Shown here piece after piece: positions 17,406-26,334 of a stretch of 64,000 nt of DNA; within the stretch, counting starts at the first letter, position 1; each line of letters starts with the position of its first letter. The notes beneath the pieces were generated by a model. The model was given only the letters and a program-made list of their open reading frames with translations. It was not told where the DNA came from and searched no databases. Source of the DNA: Motilibacter peucedani (GTDB taxonomy: Bacteria; Actinomycetota; Actinomycetes; Motilibacterales; Motilibacteraceae); NCBI RefSeq assembly GCF_003634695.1, contig NZ_RBWV01000010.1, positions 124,001-188,000 on the forward strand, written 5' to 3'. The translations under genes and the position numbers were made by a program.

Positions 17406-17442
17406 CGAGGCGGGCCGCTCCTTCGGGGAGCGACCCGCCTCG
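17406..17442. terminator. Hairpin between DUF3140 gene and M36 peptidase gene
   Basis: Arms CGAGGCGGGCCGCTCC and GGAGCGACCCGCCTCG differ at one G-U-compatible position and flank a 5-nt loop, just after the DUF3140 stop and between convergent genes. Confidence 0.8.
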
Positions 17443-17482
17443 CTGGTGCGGGAGCCGGCCGGATCACGGCGCGGCGCCCGGG

Positions 17483-20400
17483 TCAGGACCTGCGGGTGAG
17501 CTTCAGCGTGACGACCGTCTTCTTGGCGTTGCCCGCCTTGTCACGGGCGACCACGGTCGAGACCATCGGCAGCGTCTTGACCTTGCGGACGGCCTTCTTG
17601 CCGGCGGCCGTCAGCTTGACGGTCATGACGACCCGGCCCTTGCGGGTCAGCGTCGCCTTGCCGGTGCCGATGACGACGGCCTTGCGGCCGAGCCCCAGCG
17701 ACTTCGCCGTCTTCGCCGAGATCGTCACGGTGTCGGTGACGCGGCAGGCCTCGTTGCAGCTGACCGTGGTCTTGAGACCCTTGGCGAGCAGCGTCTTCAA
17801 GGTCTGCTTGGCGACCAGCAGCTGCACGGCCTTCGGGGGGACCCGGTCCGTGACGACCGTGCCGCCACCACCGTGGGGTGTCGGGACCGGCGTCGGCGTC
17901 GGGACGGGCGCCGGCACGGGGGTCGGCGTCGGGACCGGAGCGGGCGGCGGGACGGGCGCCGGCGTACCTCCGCTGGTGCCGGGGTCAGGTGCCGTGCCCG
18001 TGCCGGCCGGCACGCCGTGGACGTAGACCTCCCCGACGCCGGTGAAGTCGGTGCCGTCGCCGTCGGCCGCCTGGCTCGAGAGCATCGTGAAGCGCACGAA
18101 CCGTACGCCTGCGGTGCCGCCCGTCGGCGCGACCGGCACGACCGAGGTGTTGCCGGAGAGCGCGCCGCTCGCGGCGGGCGTCCAGCTCGAGCCGTCGGTC
18201 GAGGTGGCGATGGCGAACTGCCCGACCGAGGCGCCCGGTGTGGCGCCGCAGGGGGCCTTCGGGTCGATCGCGAAGCCGCTCACGTCGACCGCGCCGGGGA
18301 GGGCGACGACGATCGACTTGGCGCCCTGCGGTCCGTAGGTGCTGGTCGAGCTGGTGGAGAGCCACCCGACCTTCGCGTCGAGGTCGAACGCGCCCTGCGG
18401 CTCGGCGCCCGAGCACAGGCGGGTGAGGTCCGGTGCGTCGACCGCGACGAGAGCGGCGCCGCCGCTCAGGGCGGCCCAGTCGCGGGTCAGGGCGACGGTG
18501 GGCGCGCCGCCCCCGACGCTGGCGGTCGTGGCGGCCGGCTCGTAGCCGGGACCGGACACGGCCAGGGTGTAGCTGCCGGCCGGGACGCCGCCGATGGCGT
18601 AGTTGCCGGCGCCGTCGGTCGTGGCCTGCAGGTGGGTGTGGCCGGCGATGCTCACCGTCGCACCGGCGACGGGACCGCCGGAGGCGCCGACAACCGAGCC
18701 GGTGATAGCACCGGTCGTGGTGGGCGGCAGGTCGGTCGCGGCCACGGGGTGCGTGTCGGAGGCACCGCTGGTCGATGCGGACCATCCCATGCCACGGTTG
18801 GCGAAGACGCTCCAGATGGTCGGCACGTGGGCACCACCGAAGCGCACTTGGTCGGCGAGGAGGATCGCGTCGCGCTCGTCGAGGAACGACGGGTCGGTCG
18901 GCGAGAGCTCCATGGCACGGGTGACGAGGTCCTCGGTCACCTTGTAGTCCTGCGGACCGATGGCCTGGCGCAGCTGCCACAGGGTCTCGGCCCAGATCTC
19001 GCCGTCGGCGTGGACCTCGGGCCCGCTGGTCACGTGGCCGTAGTCGGCGTAGGTGTAGCCGCCGTAGTGCGGCGTGCCGCCACCGGTGCAGGTGCTGTGG
19101 TCGCTGCTGTCACCGGGCAGGCAGTCCAGCGGCTGGGTGCGGATGGCGTGCGCCGACCCGCCCGAGACGCCCTGCGCGAGCCACACGTCGGCGTTGCCCG
19201 GCTGGTTGGGAGCGCTGTCGGCGTCCCAGCAGTCCGTGCGCGACGGGTGCAGCTCCGTGCAGTCCTTGATGATGTAGTCCATGGCATACCAGTCAGACCA
19301 TGCCTCGCCCATCGCATTGGCCTGGCCGCCGTAGAGCGCGGGGATGCCGTTGGGGTCGAGCACGAGCCGGTGGGACAGGCCGTGGGTGTACTCGTGGTAG
19401 ATGATCGACGCGTCGTCGCCGCCGTTGCTGTCGACGAAGTCGCTGCCGGTGAAGAGGTACATCTGCATCCGCGGCGGAGTGCCGTCGGGGCCGGTGCCCA
19501 TGTTGGCGTTGTTCTGGTGGTTGGAGTCAGGCAGCCCACCGCCGGTGTTGGCGCCGTCGAAGACCTGCGCCTGCACTGCGTCGCCGCCGTCGGCCTGGAA
19601 GTTGCCGGCTGCCGCGGTGAAGCCGATGGGCGCCTCGGCGAGGTGGTCGTGGAACTGGTTGATGTACCAGAACACCTGCGTGGCGTTCTGCTTCAGGTTG
19701 GTCTGCCAGGAGTTCGGCGTCCACGACTGCCACGAGCAGGGGCTCGCGGACGCGCAGCTGCCGACCGGCTGGAAGGGAAAGCTGAAGTCGCCCGAGCCGT
19801 TGGCGTGGATCTCGTCCGAGGCGTCGGCTGCGTTGTCGTCGTTCGGGTCCTGGTAGGTGTGGGCGTTGTTGCCGTTGAGCGTGTTCGTGCCCGGCGCGAT
19901 CCAGCCGCGGCCGACGAAGTCCTCGGTCGCCGGCTGGTGGCCGTCCGGGCCGCTGAGCCCGCCGTGGTTGAGCGGGAAGTCGGCGCTGAAGTAGTCGGGC
20001 AGGTAGTACCAGTGGCTGCCCTTGCCCGCCGAGACGACCGTGTTGGTCTTGGAGAGCACCGCGCCGGTCTGCGCGTCGACGACCGACTGGTAGACGTGGG
20101 TCGAGTCGACCTCGGCGACGGTGCGCCACGACAGGCGCAGGCCCGAGCCGGTGTCGAACCACGTGAGCCCTGCGGAGTCGAGGGTCTTGTCACCGAACCG
20201 GGTCGTACGCTGCGGCCCCGCCAGCGTCGGCGCGTGCTCCGTGACGGTGCGGTTCGAGCCGCCGTCGCGCAGCGCGCGGTTGACCGCCTGCGCCGCGCTC
20301 AGGCGCGGGGTGTCGGAGGTGTAGCTGGTGGAGGTACGCGGTGACCCGACCACGTTGACGACCTGGCCGCTCTTGCTGACGTTGACGGTGACGCCGCCGC

Positions 20401-20866
20401 CGAAGACGGGCAGGCCTTCGACGCGCGGGGCGAACGAGAGGTGGTGCGTGCCGTCGACGTCGACGTAGTCGCGGGTCTGCGCGAGACCCTCGACCGTCGC
20501 CTTGTCGGTGCCGAAGAGCGCGGTGTGGGCGCGCAGGTAGCCGCGCGCGACCGAGTCGGCCGGTGCGCTGGAGGGGTCGGTGAGGAAGCCGTCGAGCCGC
20601 GCCACGAGCCGTGGTGCGCCGCTCTTGGGATCGATGGACACGACCCCCTGCGGGCCGAGCTCGCTGCGCAGCGCGGCCGCGGCGCTGGCCACACCGGCCA
20701 GCGGTGCAGCGGCAGTGCCGGTGTTGGCCGCGGCGGCCGGAGGGATGCTGGAGGTCTTGGGTGAGGCGTTCGCGGGTGGTGTCGTGGTCGTCACCGCGGA
20801 GGCCTCCGCCGGCAGGGCGAGCGCGGCTACCGCCGCGACCACGCCCGCACTGAGGATGCGCTTCAC
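17483..20866 (-). CDS. Secreted M36 (fungalysin-like) metallopeptidase, multidomain
   Basis: Encodes 1127 residues from the GTG at 20866. A signal peptide is followed by a fungalysin/thermolysin propeptide region. The catalytic domain has the zinc motif HEYTH (coded at 19382-19396) and the downstream third-ligand segment G-E-A-W-S-D-W. After it come a carboxypeptidase-regulatory-like domain (AITGSVVGASGGPVAGATV), a discoidin-like region, a Pro-rich linker of P-V-P-T-P-T-P units, and a basic beta-rich C-terminal domain ending KTVVTLKLTRRS. It is likely an extracellular protease active on proteins; the tail may anchor it to the envelope. Confidence 0.9.
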   Translation of the reverse strand: MKRILSAGVVAAVAALALPAEASAVTTTTPPANASPKTSSIPPAAAANTGTAAAPLAGVASAAAALRSELGPQGVVSIDPKSGAPRLVARLDGFLTDPSSAPADSVARGYLRAHTALFGTDKATVEGLAQTRDYVDVDGTHHLSFAPRVEGLPVFGGGVTVNVSKSGQVVNVVGSPRTSTSYTSDTPRLSAAQAVNRALRDGGSNRTVTEHAPTLAGPQRTTRFGDKTLDSAGLTWFDTGSGLRLSWRTVAEVDSTHVYQSVVDAQTGAVLSKTNTVVSAGKGSHWYYLPDYFSADFPLNHGGLSGPDGHQPATEDFVGRGWIAPGTNTLNGNNAHTYQDPNDDNAADASDEIHANGSGDFSFPFQPVGSCASASPCSWQSWTPNSWQTNLKQNATQVFWYINQFHDHLAEAPIGFTAAAGNFQADGGDAVQAQVFDGANTGGGLPDSNHQNNANMGTGPDGTPPRMQMYLFTGSDFVDSNGGDDASIIYHEYTHGLSHRLVLDPNGIPALYGGQANAMGEAWSDWYAMDYIIKDCTELHPSRTDCWDADSAPNQPGNADVWLAQGVSGGSAHAIRTQPLDCLPGDSSDHSTCTGGGTPHYGGYTYADYGHVTSGPEVHADGEIWAETLWQLRQAIGPQDYKVTEDLVTRAMELSPTDPSFLDERDAILLADQVRFGGAHVPTIWSVFANRGMGWSASTSGASDTHPVAATDLPPTTTGAITGSVVGASGGPVAGATVSIAGHTHLQATTDGAGNYAIGGVPAGSYTLAVSGPGYEPAATTASVGGGAPTVALTRDWAALSGGAALVAVDAPDLTRLCSGAEPQGAFDLDAKVGWLSTSSTSTYGPQGAKSIVVALPGAVDVSGFAIDPKAPCGATPGASVGQFAIATSTDGSSWTPAASGALSGNTSVVPVAPTGGTAGVRFVRFTMLSSQAADGDGTDFTGVGEVYVHGVPAGTGTAPDPGTSGGTPAPVPPPAPVPTPTPVPAPVPTPTPVPTPHGGGGTVVTDRVPPKAVQLLVAKQTLKTLLAKGLKTTVSCNEACRVTDTVTISAKTAKSLGLGRKAVVIGTGKATLTRKGRVVMTVKLTAAGKKAVRKVKTLPMVSTVVARDKAGNAKKTVVTLKLTRRS
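17874..17962. repeat. Low-complexity tandem coding repeat
   Basis: Repeated GGCGTCGGGACCGG-type units encode the Pro/Val/Thr linker of the M36 peptidase. It is a protein linker repeat and not a CRISPR or regulatory repeat. Confidence 0.8.
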
Positions 20867-21046
20867 TGTCCCTGCTCTCTTGTCGTCGGATCGTGCTGTC
20901 GGCCTCCTAGGTGAGGTCTTGCGGTGAAGATTGATACGTCGAGTTCGCCGTGTCACCACCCGGACGCGAACAGGCCAGGTAGCACCACCTCAACGCCTCG
21001 GGGGACTCGTGCTGACCACACCCCGGATCGCCCGAGTTGCGGCGCT

Positions 21047-22948
21047 TCAGGCGTTCTGGGCGCTCGCGAGGCGTTCGCGCAGTCCGGTGGCGCGGGCCGC
21101 CGGACGGTCGACGGCCTCGGCCACTGCAGCGGCGGAGCCGATGACGCGTACGCCGCTGGTCGCCCTCGTGACCGCGGTGTAGAGCGTCTCGCGCGTCGCC
21201 AGCGGCGATCCCGCGGCGGGCAGCACGATGCTGACGCGGTCGAACTGGCTGCCCTGGCTGCGGTGCACGGTCATCGCGTGCAGCGGTCGGGCTGACCCGA
21301 GGCGGGCGAGCGGGACGGTGACCGGCTCGCCGCCGCGCCCGAACACCGCGACGAGCCCGCTCGGTGTGGAGACGACCGCACCGGTGTCGCCGTTGTAGAG
21401 CCCGACCTCGTAGTCGTTCTCCGTCACCAGCAGGGGTTCTCCGGCGCGGTGACCGACGGCGTAGAGGTCGCGGCCCGAGGCCTCGGCGACCCAGCGAGCG
21501 GCCAGGGAGCTCCAGTGCTGCACGCCGCGCGGGCCGGTGCGGTGGGCGCACAGCACCCGGTGCCGCTCGAGGGCGTCGAGAGCATCAGCGGCGCGTCCTT
21601 CCGCAGCGGCTCTCTCCAGGGCGAGTCCGGCCGTCACGACGTCGGACCGCAGGCCGCGCAGGTGGTCCTCGGTGAGCGGTGAGTCGTCGCCGACCTCCTC
21701 GAACACGACGTCACGATCGCGAGACCGCAGCACGCCGAGCGCCTTCTCGGCGTCCCCCCGTTGGACCGCCTCGGCCAGCTCGGCGATGGCGCCGCCCGAG
21801 GAGAACCGGCGGTTGGTGGCGAGCAGCGCGATGCCGTCGCGCAGGCGGGCGTGCGGGGTGTCGGGTGCTCCGGTCGCCTCGGCGGCGGTCGCGATCGCGG
21901 TCGCTGTCGCTGCCGGGGGCAGGACCTGCTCCAGCGCTGCGGCCATCCGGGCCGTGCGCGCCGGCTGGCGCGCGCCGTCGACCAGGTCGCCCAGCACCGC
22001 GCCGGCCTCGACGGAGGCCAGCTGGTCGGGGTCGCCGACGAGCACGAGCCGCGCCGAGGGGCGCAGCGCCTCCAGCAGGCGCGCCATCATCGTCAGCGGC
22101 ACCATCGAGGCCTCGTCGACGACGACCACGTCGGCCGGCAAGCGGTTCGACGCGTCGTGGCGGAAGCGGCTGCGCGCGTCCGGCCGCCAGCCCAGCAGGC
22201 GGTGCAGCGTGGTGGCCGCCAGGTCGCCGACGAGCGCCGCGTCGGACGGTGCCAAGGCGCGGGTCGACGAGCGGACCGCCTCCTCGAGCCGGGCGGCCGC
22301 CTTGCCGGTCGGGGCGGCGAGGGCCACCCGCAGGTGCGGGTGCTGCTCGCGCAGCAGCGCGAGCAGCCGCGAGACCGTGGTGGTCTTGCCGGTGCCGGGA
22401 CCGCCGGCGAGGACGCTGACGCGCGAGAGGGCGCACACGGCTGCCGCCGTGCGCTGGTCGGCGTCGCCGGGGTCCGGGAAGAGCCGCAGCAGGCTCGCCG
22501 AGAGGCGCGCGGGGTCGAGGTCGACCGGCAGCCGGGCCGTGCGCGCCAGCAGCTCGTCGGCGACCTGCTCCTCCTGCTCCCAGTAGCGCGTCAGCCACAT
22601 CCGCGAGCCGCGCAGCTGGACCGGCCCGCCGACCAGCGGGCTCGCCGCGCACCGCTGCGCCCAGTCGGTCGGCCACGTCAGCGGGGCGGTCGGCGCCGCC
22701 TCGTCGACGTCGGCGTCGGGACTGGTCGTCTGCTCGGCGGTGTCGAGGTCGAGGACCACGGACCCGTGGCGGGTGGAGCGCACCGTCAGGGCCACTGCCA
22801 GCAGCACCTGCTCGTCGGGCTCGCCGCCGAGGGCGCCGAGCCGTCGGGCGACGTGGACGTCAGCAGCCGAGAGCACGCCGGCCCGGTTGAAGTCCGCCAG
22901 CACACCGGTCGCGCGCAGGGCCAGCGTGGCGGCGTAGGCGTCGTTCAC
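21047..22948 (-). CDS. recD: Exodeoxyribonuclease V alpha subunit RecD
   Basis: The 5'-3' helicase subunit of RecBCD, 633 residues. The GTG at 22948 overlaps the recB stop by 4 nt (GTGA). Walker A is GGPGTGKTTT, Walker B V-V-V-D-E-A-S-M, and motif III is VLVGDPDQLAS; the C-terminal V-H-R-S-Q-G-S-Q-F segment is the SF1 motif V. It is last in the recC-recB-recD unit and makes the enzyme a dual-motor nuclease for double-strand-break repair. Confidence 0.94.
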   Translation of the reverse strand: MNDAYAATLALRATGVLADFNRAGVLSAADVHVARRLGALGGEPDEQVLLAVALTVRSTRHGSVVLDLDTAEQTTSPDADVDEAAPTAPLTWPTDWAQRCAASPLVGGPVQLRGSRMWLTRYWEQEEQVADELLARTARLPVDLDPARLSASLLRLFPDPGDADQRTAAAVCALSRVSVLAGGPGTGKTTTVSRLLALLREQHPHLRVALAAPTGKAAARLEEAVRSSTRALAPSDAALVGDLAATTLHRLLGWRPDARSRFRHDASNRLPADVVVVDEASMVPLTMMARLLEALRPSARLVLVGDPDQLASVEAGAVLGDLVDGARQPARTARMAAALEQVLPPAATATAIATAAEATGAPDTPHARLRDGIALLATNRRFSSGGAIAELAEAVQRGDAEKALGVLRSRDRDVVFEEVGDDSPLTEDHLRGLRSDVVTAGLALERAAAEGRAADALDALERHRVLCAHRTGPRGVQHWSSLAARWVAEASGRDLYAVGHRAGEPLLVTENDYEVGLYNGDTGAVVSTPSGLVAVFGRGGEPVTVPLARLGSARPLHAMTVHRSQGSQFDRVSIVLPAAGSPLATRETLYTAVTRATSGVRVIGSAAAVAEAVDRPAARATGLRERLASAQNA

Positions 22949-25900
22949 CGGGCACCCGCCAGCAGCTCGGAGGTCGCCACGACCAGCGACGCCGGTGCCT
23001 GCCACGCGAACACCCCGGGCGCGCTGCCGTCGGCCGCGGTCACGCCGGGTCCGCTCATGCCGCGCAGGAACAGGTAGAGCGCACCGCCCAGGTGGCGAGC
23101 GGGGTCGTAGTCCGCCACCCGCCAGCGGAGGTAGCGGTGCAGGGCGACCTCGTAGAGCAGTGCCTGCAACGGGTAGTGCGCCTCCACCATGGCGTCGTGC
23201 ATCGCCTCCGTGCGGTAGTGCCAGGCCGTCAGCGGCTCATCTCGGCTGCCGAGGCGGTTGGTCTTGTAGTCGACGACGACGTAGCGACGGCTCTGCGCCG
23301 GCCCTACGCGCAGCACGGCGTCGATGCTGCCGGTGAGGTAGCCGCGCAGGGGAGCGGGCTCCAGCCGCGCCAGCGCGTCGGCGTAGTCGGCCAGCGGGTC
23401 GCCGGCGCAGTGCTGCCGCCACAGCGGCACCAGGTCGGCCAGCACGACGCGCGCCGGTGCGGGGGAGTCGCCGCCGCTCAGCGGCAGCTCGAAGTCGAGC
23501 TCCGGCAGCCGGTCTCCCAGCGCCAGCCGGCTCAGGGCCAGCCCGTCGGCGAGCGGCCCGAGCGGGGTGTCGAGCGCCTGCTGCAGCGCCCGGACGAGCG
23601 CGGGCACGTCTGTCCCCGGCCCCAGGCGCGCCGCCTGCGTGCGCACGGTCTCGTCCACCGACGCGCTGCTGGAGGGGTCGGCGTGCTCGAGCACCGCGTG
23701 GACGAGGGTCCCGAACCCGGTGCCGCCCTGCAGCTCGTCCCACGACGAGCGGACGTCGCGCAGGTGGGCGTCGGCCACCGCCGGCGAGGAGGGTGGCACG
23801 GCGGGCTGGTCGAGGTCGCGCTCGTCCTCGGTCTGCGGCGTCTCGGGCTCGCTGCCGAGCCGCTGCTCGTGGGCCGCGGCCGTCAGGGCGCTGTAGGAGG
23901 TGCGGCGCCACCCGTCGTCGAGCCGGCGCTCGAAGAGGGCGAGCTCCAGCGGCGGAGGGGGTGCCTCGGGCGGTGTCCACCGGGCCGGCGGTCGCGGCGC
24001 GACCGTCGCGACGCCGAGCCCGCCGCCGCTGGCCGCCGCGCGGGAGCCGAAGGCCTCGACGGCTGCGGCGTCGGAGGGCACGGCGACCTCGAGGGGCGCG
24101 ACCTCGGCACCGCTGTGCATCAGCAGGCGGTGCAGCGGCGAGCTCGACGTGTTGGCGGTCGCGGCCCACCACAGCACCAGCTCGCCCTGCGCGCGCGTGA
24201 GCGCGACGTAGGCCAGTCGCAGCTCGTCGTCGACCTCTTCCCGCCGGTGGGCCGCGACGTGCGCCGCCCAGTCGGGGGACCCTGGGCCGCCGACGTCGCG
24301 CAGGCGCTCGCCGCCCTCGTGGAAGACCACGCTGGCCGGGTCCTCGGGCGACCACTGGCTCCAGGCGAACGGCACCATGACCACCGGGAACTCGAGCCCC
24401 TTGCTCGTGTGCACGGTGAGCACCTGCACCGCTGCCGCGTCGGACTCGAGCCGGCGGCTGCGCTCACGAGCCTCCTCCGAGCCGGCCTCGGTGATGCGTC
24501 GTCGCAGCCACGGGAGCAGCGCCGCCAGGCCGAGGTGGGCGTCGAGGGACGCCTCGTGCAGGGCCTCGCCGACGTGGCGCAGGTCGGTCAGCAGGCGCTC
24601 GCCGTCGGGCTGCTCGAGCAGGCGCGGCTGGAGGTCCTGGGCGAGCGACACCGCCTCGAGGAGCGCTGCGACGCCGCGCTCGGCCAGCACCGATCCCCAC
24701 GCGCGCAGGCGCAGGGCGAGGGCGTCGGTCTCCGCGGCGCGCGGGCCGTCGAGGTCGGCGGCCGAGAGGCCGACGAAGCAGCCGAGGGCGAAGCGGCGTA
24801 CGCGTGTGGCGCGGTGCGGCTGCTCCATCGCCTCGAGCAGCAGCTGCCACTCCGCGGCCGCGCGAGTGCCGAACACGCTGCTGCGGCTGGAGACGACGAC
24901 GGGTACGCCGGCCTCCCTCAGTGCGGCCTCGACCTGCCGGGCCTCCCGGGTGAGGCGGGTGAGCACGGCGATGTCGCCCGGGCGCAGGGCCCGCTCCGGC
25001 CCGCCGTCGCGGGGCGCCACCCTCGCGGTGCCCAGCTGCTCGACGACCTCGGCGGCCAGGTCTGCGGCCACGAGCCGGCGGGCGTCGTCCGTGCCGAGGA
25101 GGCCCTTGCCCGTCAGCGGGCGACCGTCGCGGGGCACGACCCGCAGCTGGACCGGCGGCCGGAGCTGTCCGGCCGGCTCGTCGGGCACCGAGACCAGGCG
25201 TCCGGGGTGCTCGGGGAGCACGGGCAGCACCCGGATGCGCTCGTCGCCGAGCGCGGCGCCGGAGAAGACCGCGGAGAGCCCGTCGAGGAGCAGGGCGTCG
25301 CTGCGCCAGTTGGTGGGCAGCGTGCTGACCGACCGGGCCGACTCCACGGCCTGGAGGTAGGCGTGCACGTCCGCGCCGCGGAACCGGTAGATCGCCTGCT
25401 TCGGGTCGCCGATGAGCACGAGCGTGCGGGCGTCGTGGAAGGCGGCGGAGAGGATCGACCACTGCACGGGGTCGGTGTCCTGGAACTCGTCCACCAGCAC
25501 GACGGAGTAGCGCGCCCGCAGCCGTGCCACGGCGTCGGGCCCGGAGGCGGGGTCCGTGAGGGTCGCCCGCAGCCGCAGCAGCATGTCGTCGTAGTCGAGC
25601 AGCTGGCGCCGGCGCTTGCGGACGTCGACCTCCTGGCGCACGGCGGCCGCGATGCGTGCCCGGGTGCCCGGCAGGCCGCCGACGCGCGGGTCGGGGAGCA
25701 GGCGCGTGGCCGGGTCCTCCACGACCGCGGCGGCCAGCTCGCCGAACTCCTCGCGGCTGAGCTCGGGCGCCGGGGCGCCGGGTGGTCCCCACTTGCGCAG
25801 GAACAGGTCGTCGGCCACCTCGGCGACGAGGTCGCCGCGCCGCTCGAGCAGCTCGGCGCCGGTGTCGTGGTCGCTGGCCGTGCCGAGGGCCGCCAGCACC

Positions 25901-26334
25901 TGGTGGGAGAAGCCGTGGGTCGTGGTGACGGTCGCCGAGTCGAAGCCGGCCAGCGCGTCGCTGAGCCGGGCAGCCCGCCGCGCCAGCTCGTCGGGTGCAG
26001 CGTCGAGGAGGTGCTCGAGCACCGCGTCGGCGCCCTCGACCGGCTTGCCGGCGACGGCCGCGGCGAGGCCGTCGCGCGTGCTGACCAGTCGCTCGCGCAC
26101 GCGCTCACGCAGCTCGCGGGTCGCCTCGCGGCTGAAGCTCACCACGAGCAGCTCGTCCATGGTCGCCCGGCCCTCGGCGAGGTAGCGCGCGACCAGCGCG
26201 GCGATGGTGAACGTCTTGCCCGTGCCGGCGCTGGCCTCGAGGACCGTCGTGCCGGTCGGGAGCTCGCCGAGCAGGTCGAAGCCGTGGGGGACCGTCCGGC
26301 TGCCTGCGGCGGGGGTGGTGCTCGGCGCGCTCAC
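22945..26334 (-). CDS. recB: Exodeoxyribonuclease V beta subunit RecB
   Basis: 3'-5' helicase and nuclease subunit of RecBCD, 1129 residues. The start is the GTG at 26334, overlapping the recC stop (GTGA); the frame stays open far upstream through recC but that part is antiparallel shadow. Walker A is EASAGTGKTFT near residue 35, Walker B is VVLVDEFQDTD, and a TSKGLEFPVV motif marks the second half. The C-terminal nuclease carries VVVDYKTNRLG, the catalytic D-Y-K. At 1129 residues it is of normal length. Confidence 0.95.
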   Translation of the reverse strand: MSAPSTTPAAGSRTVPHGFDLLGELPTGTTVLEASAGTGKTFTIAALVARYLAEGRATMDELLVVSFSREATRELRERVRERLVSTRDGLAAAVAGKPVEGADAVLEHLLDAAPDELARRAARLSDALAGFDSATVTTTHGFSHQVLAALGTASDHDTGAELLERRGDLVAEVADDLFLRKWGPPGAPAPELSREEFGELAAAVVEDPATRLLPDPRVGGLPGTRARIAAAVRQEVDVRKRRRQLLDYDDMLLRLRATLTDPASGPDAVARLRARYSVVLVDEFQDTDPVQWSILSAAFHDARTLVLIGDPKQAIYRFRGADVHAYLQAVESARSVSTLPTNWRSDALLLDGLSAVFSGAALGDERIRVLPVLPEHPGRLVSVPDEPAGQLRPPVQLRVVPRDGRPLTGKGLLGTDDARRLVAADLAAEVVEQLGTARVAPRDGGPERALRPGDIAVLTRLTREARQVEAALREAGVPVVVSSRSSVFGTRAAAEWQLLLEAMEQPHRATRVRRFALGCFVGLSAADLDGPRAAETDALALRLRAWGSVLAERGVAALLEAVSLAQDLQPRLLEQPDGERLLTDLRHVGEALHEASLDAHLGLAALLPWLRRRITEAGSEEARERSRRLESDAAAVQVLTVHTSKGLEFPVVMVPFAWSQWSPEDPASVVFHEGGERLRDVGGPGSPDWAAHVAAHRREEVDDELRLAYVALTRAQGELVLWWAATANTSSSPLHRLLMHSGAEVAPLEVAVPSDAAAVEAFGSRAAASGGGLGVATVAPRPPARWTPPEAPPPPLELALFERRLDDGWRRTSYSALTAAAHEQRLGSEPETPQTEDERDLDQPAVPPSSPAVADAHLRDVRSSWDELQGGTGFGTLVHAVLEHADPSSSASVDETVRTQAARLGPGTDVPALVRALQQALDTPLGPLADGLALSRLALGDRLPELDFELPLSGGDSPAPARVVLADLVPLWRQHCAGDPLADYADALARLEPAPLRGYLTGSIDAVLRVGPAQSRRYVVVDYKTNRLGSRDEPLTAWHYRTEAMHDAMVEAHYPLQALLYEVALHRYLRWRVADYDPARHLGGALYLFLRGMSGPGVTAADGSAPGVFAWQAPASLVVATSELLAGAR

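Noticed and set aside
17874-17962. Repeat array that might look like CRISPR or regulatory repeats
   Set aside because: It encodes a Pro/Val/Thr protein linker in the M36 peptidase; there are no spacers.
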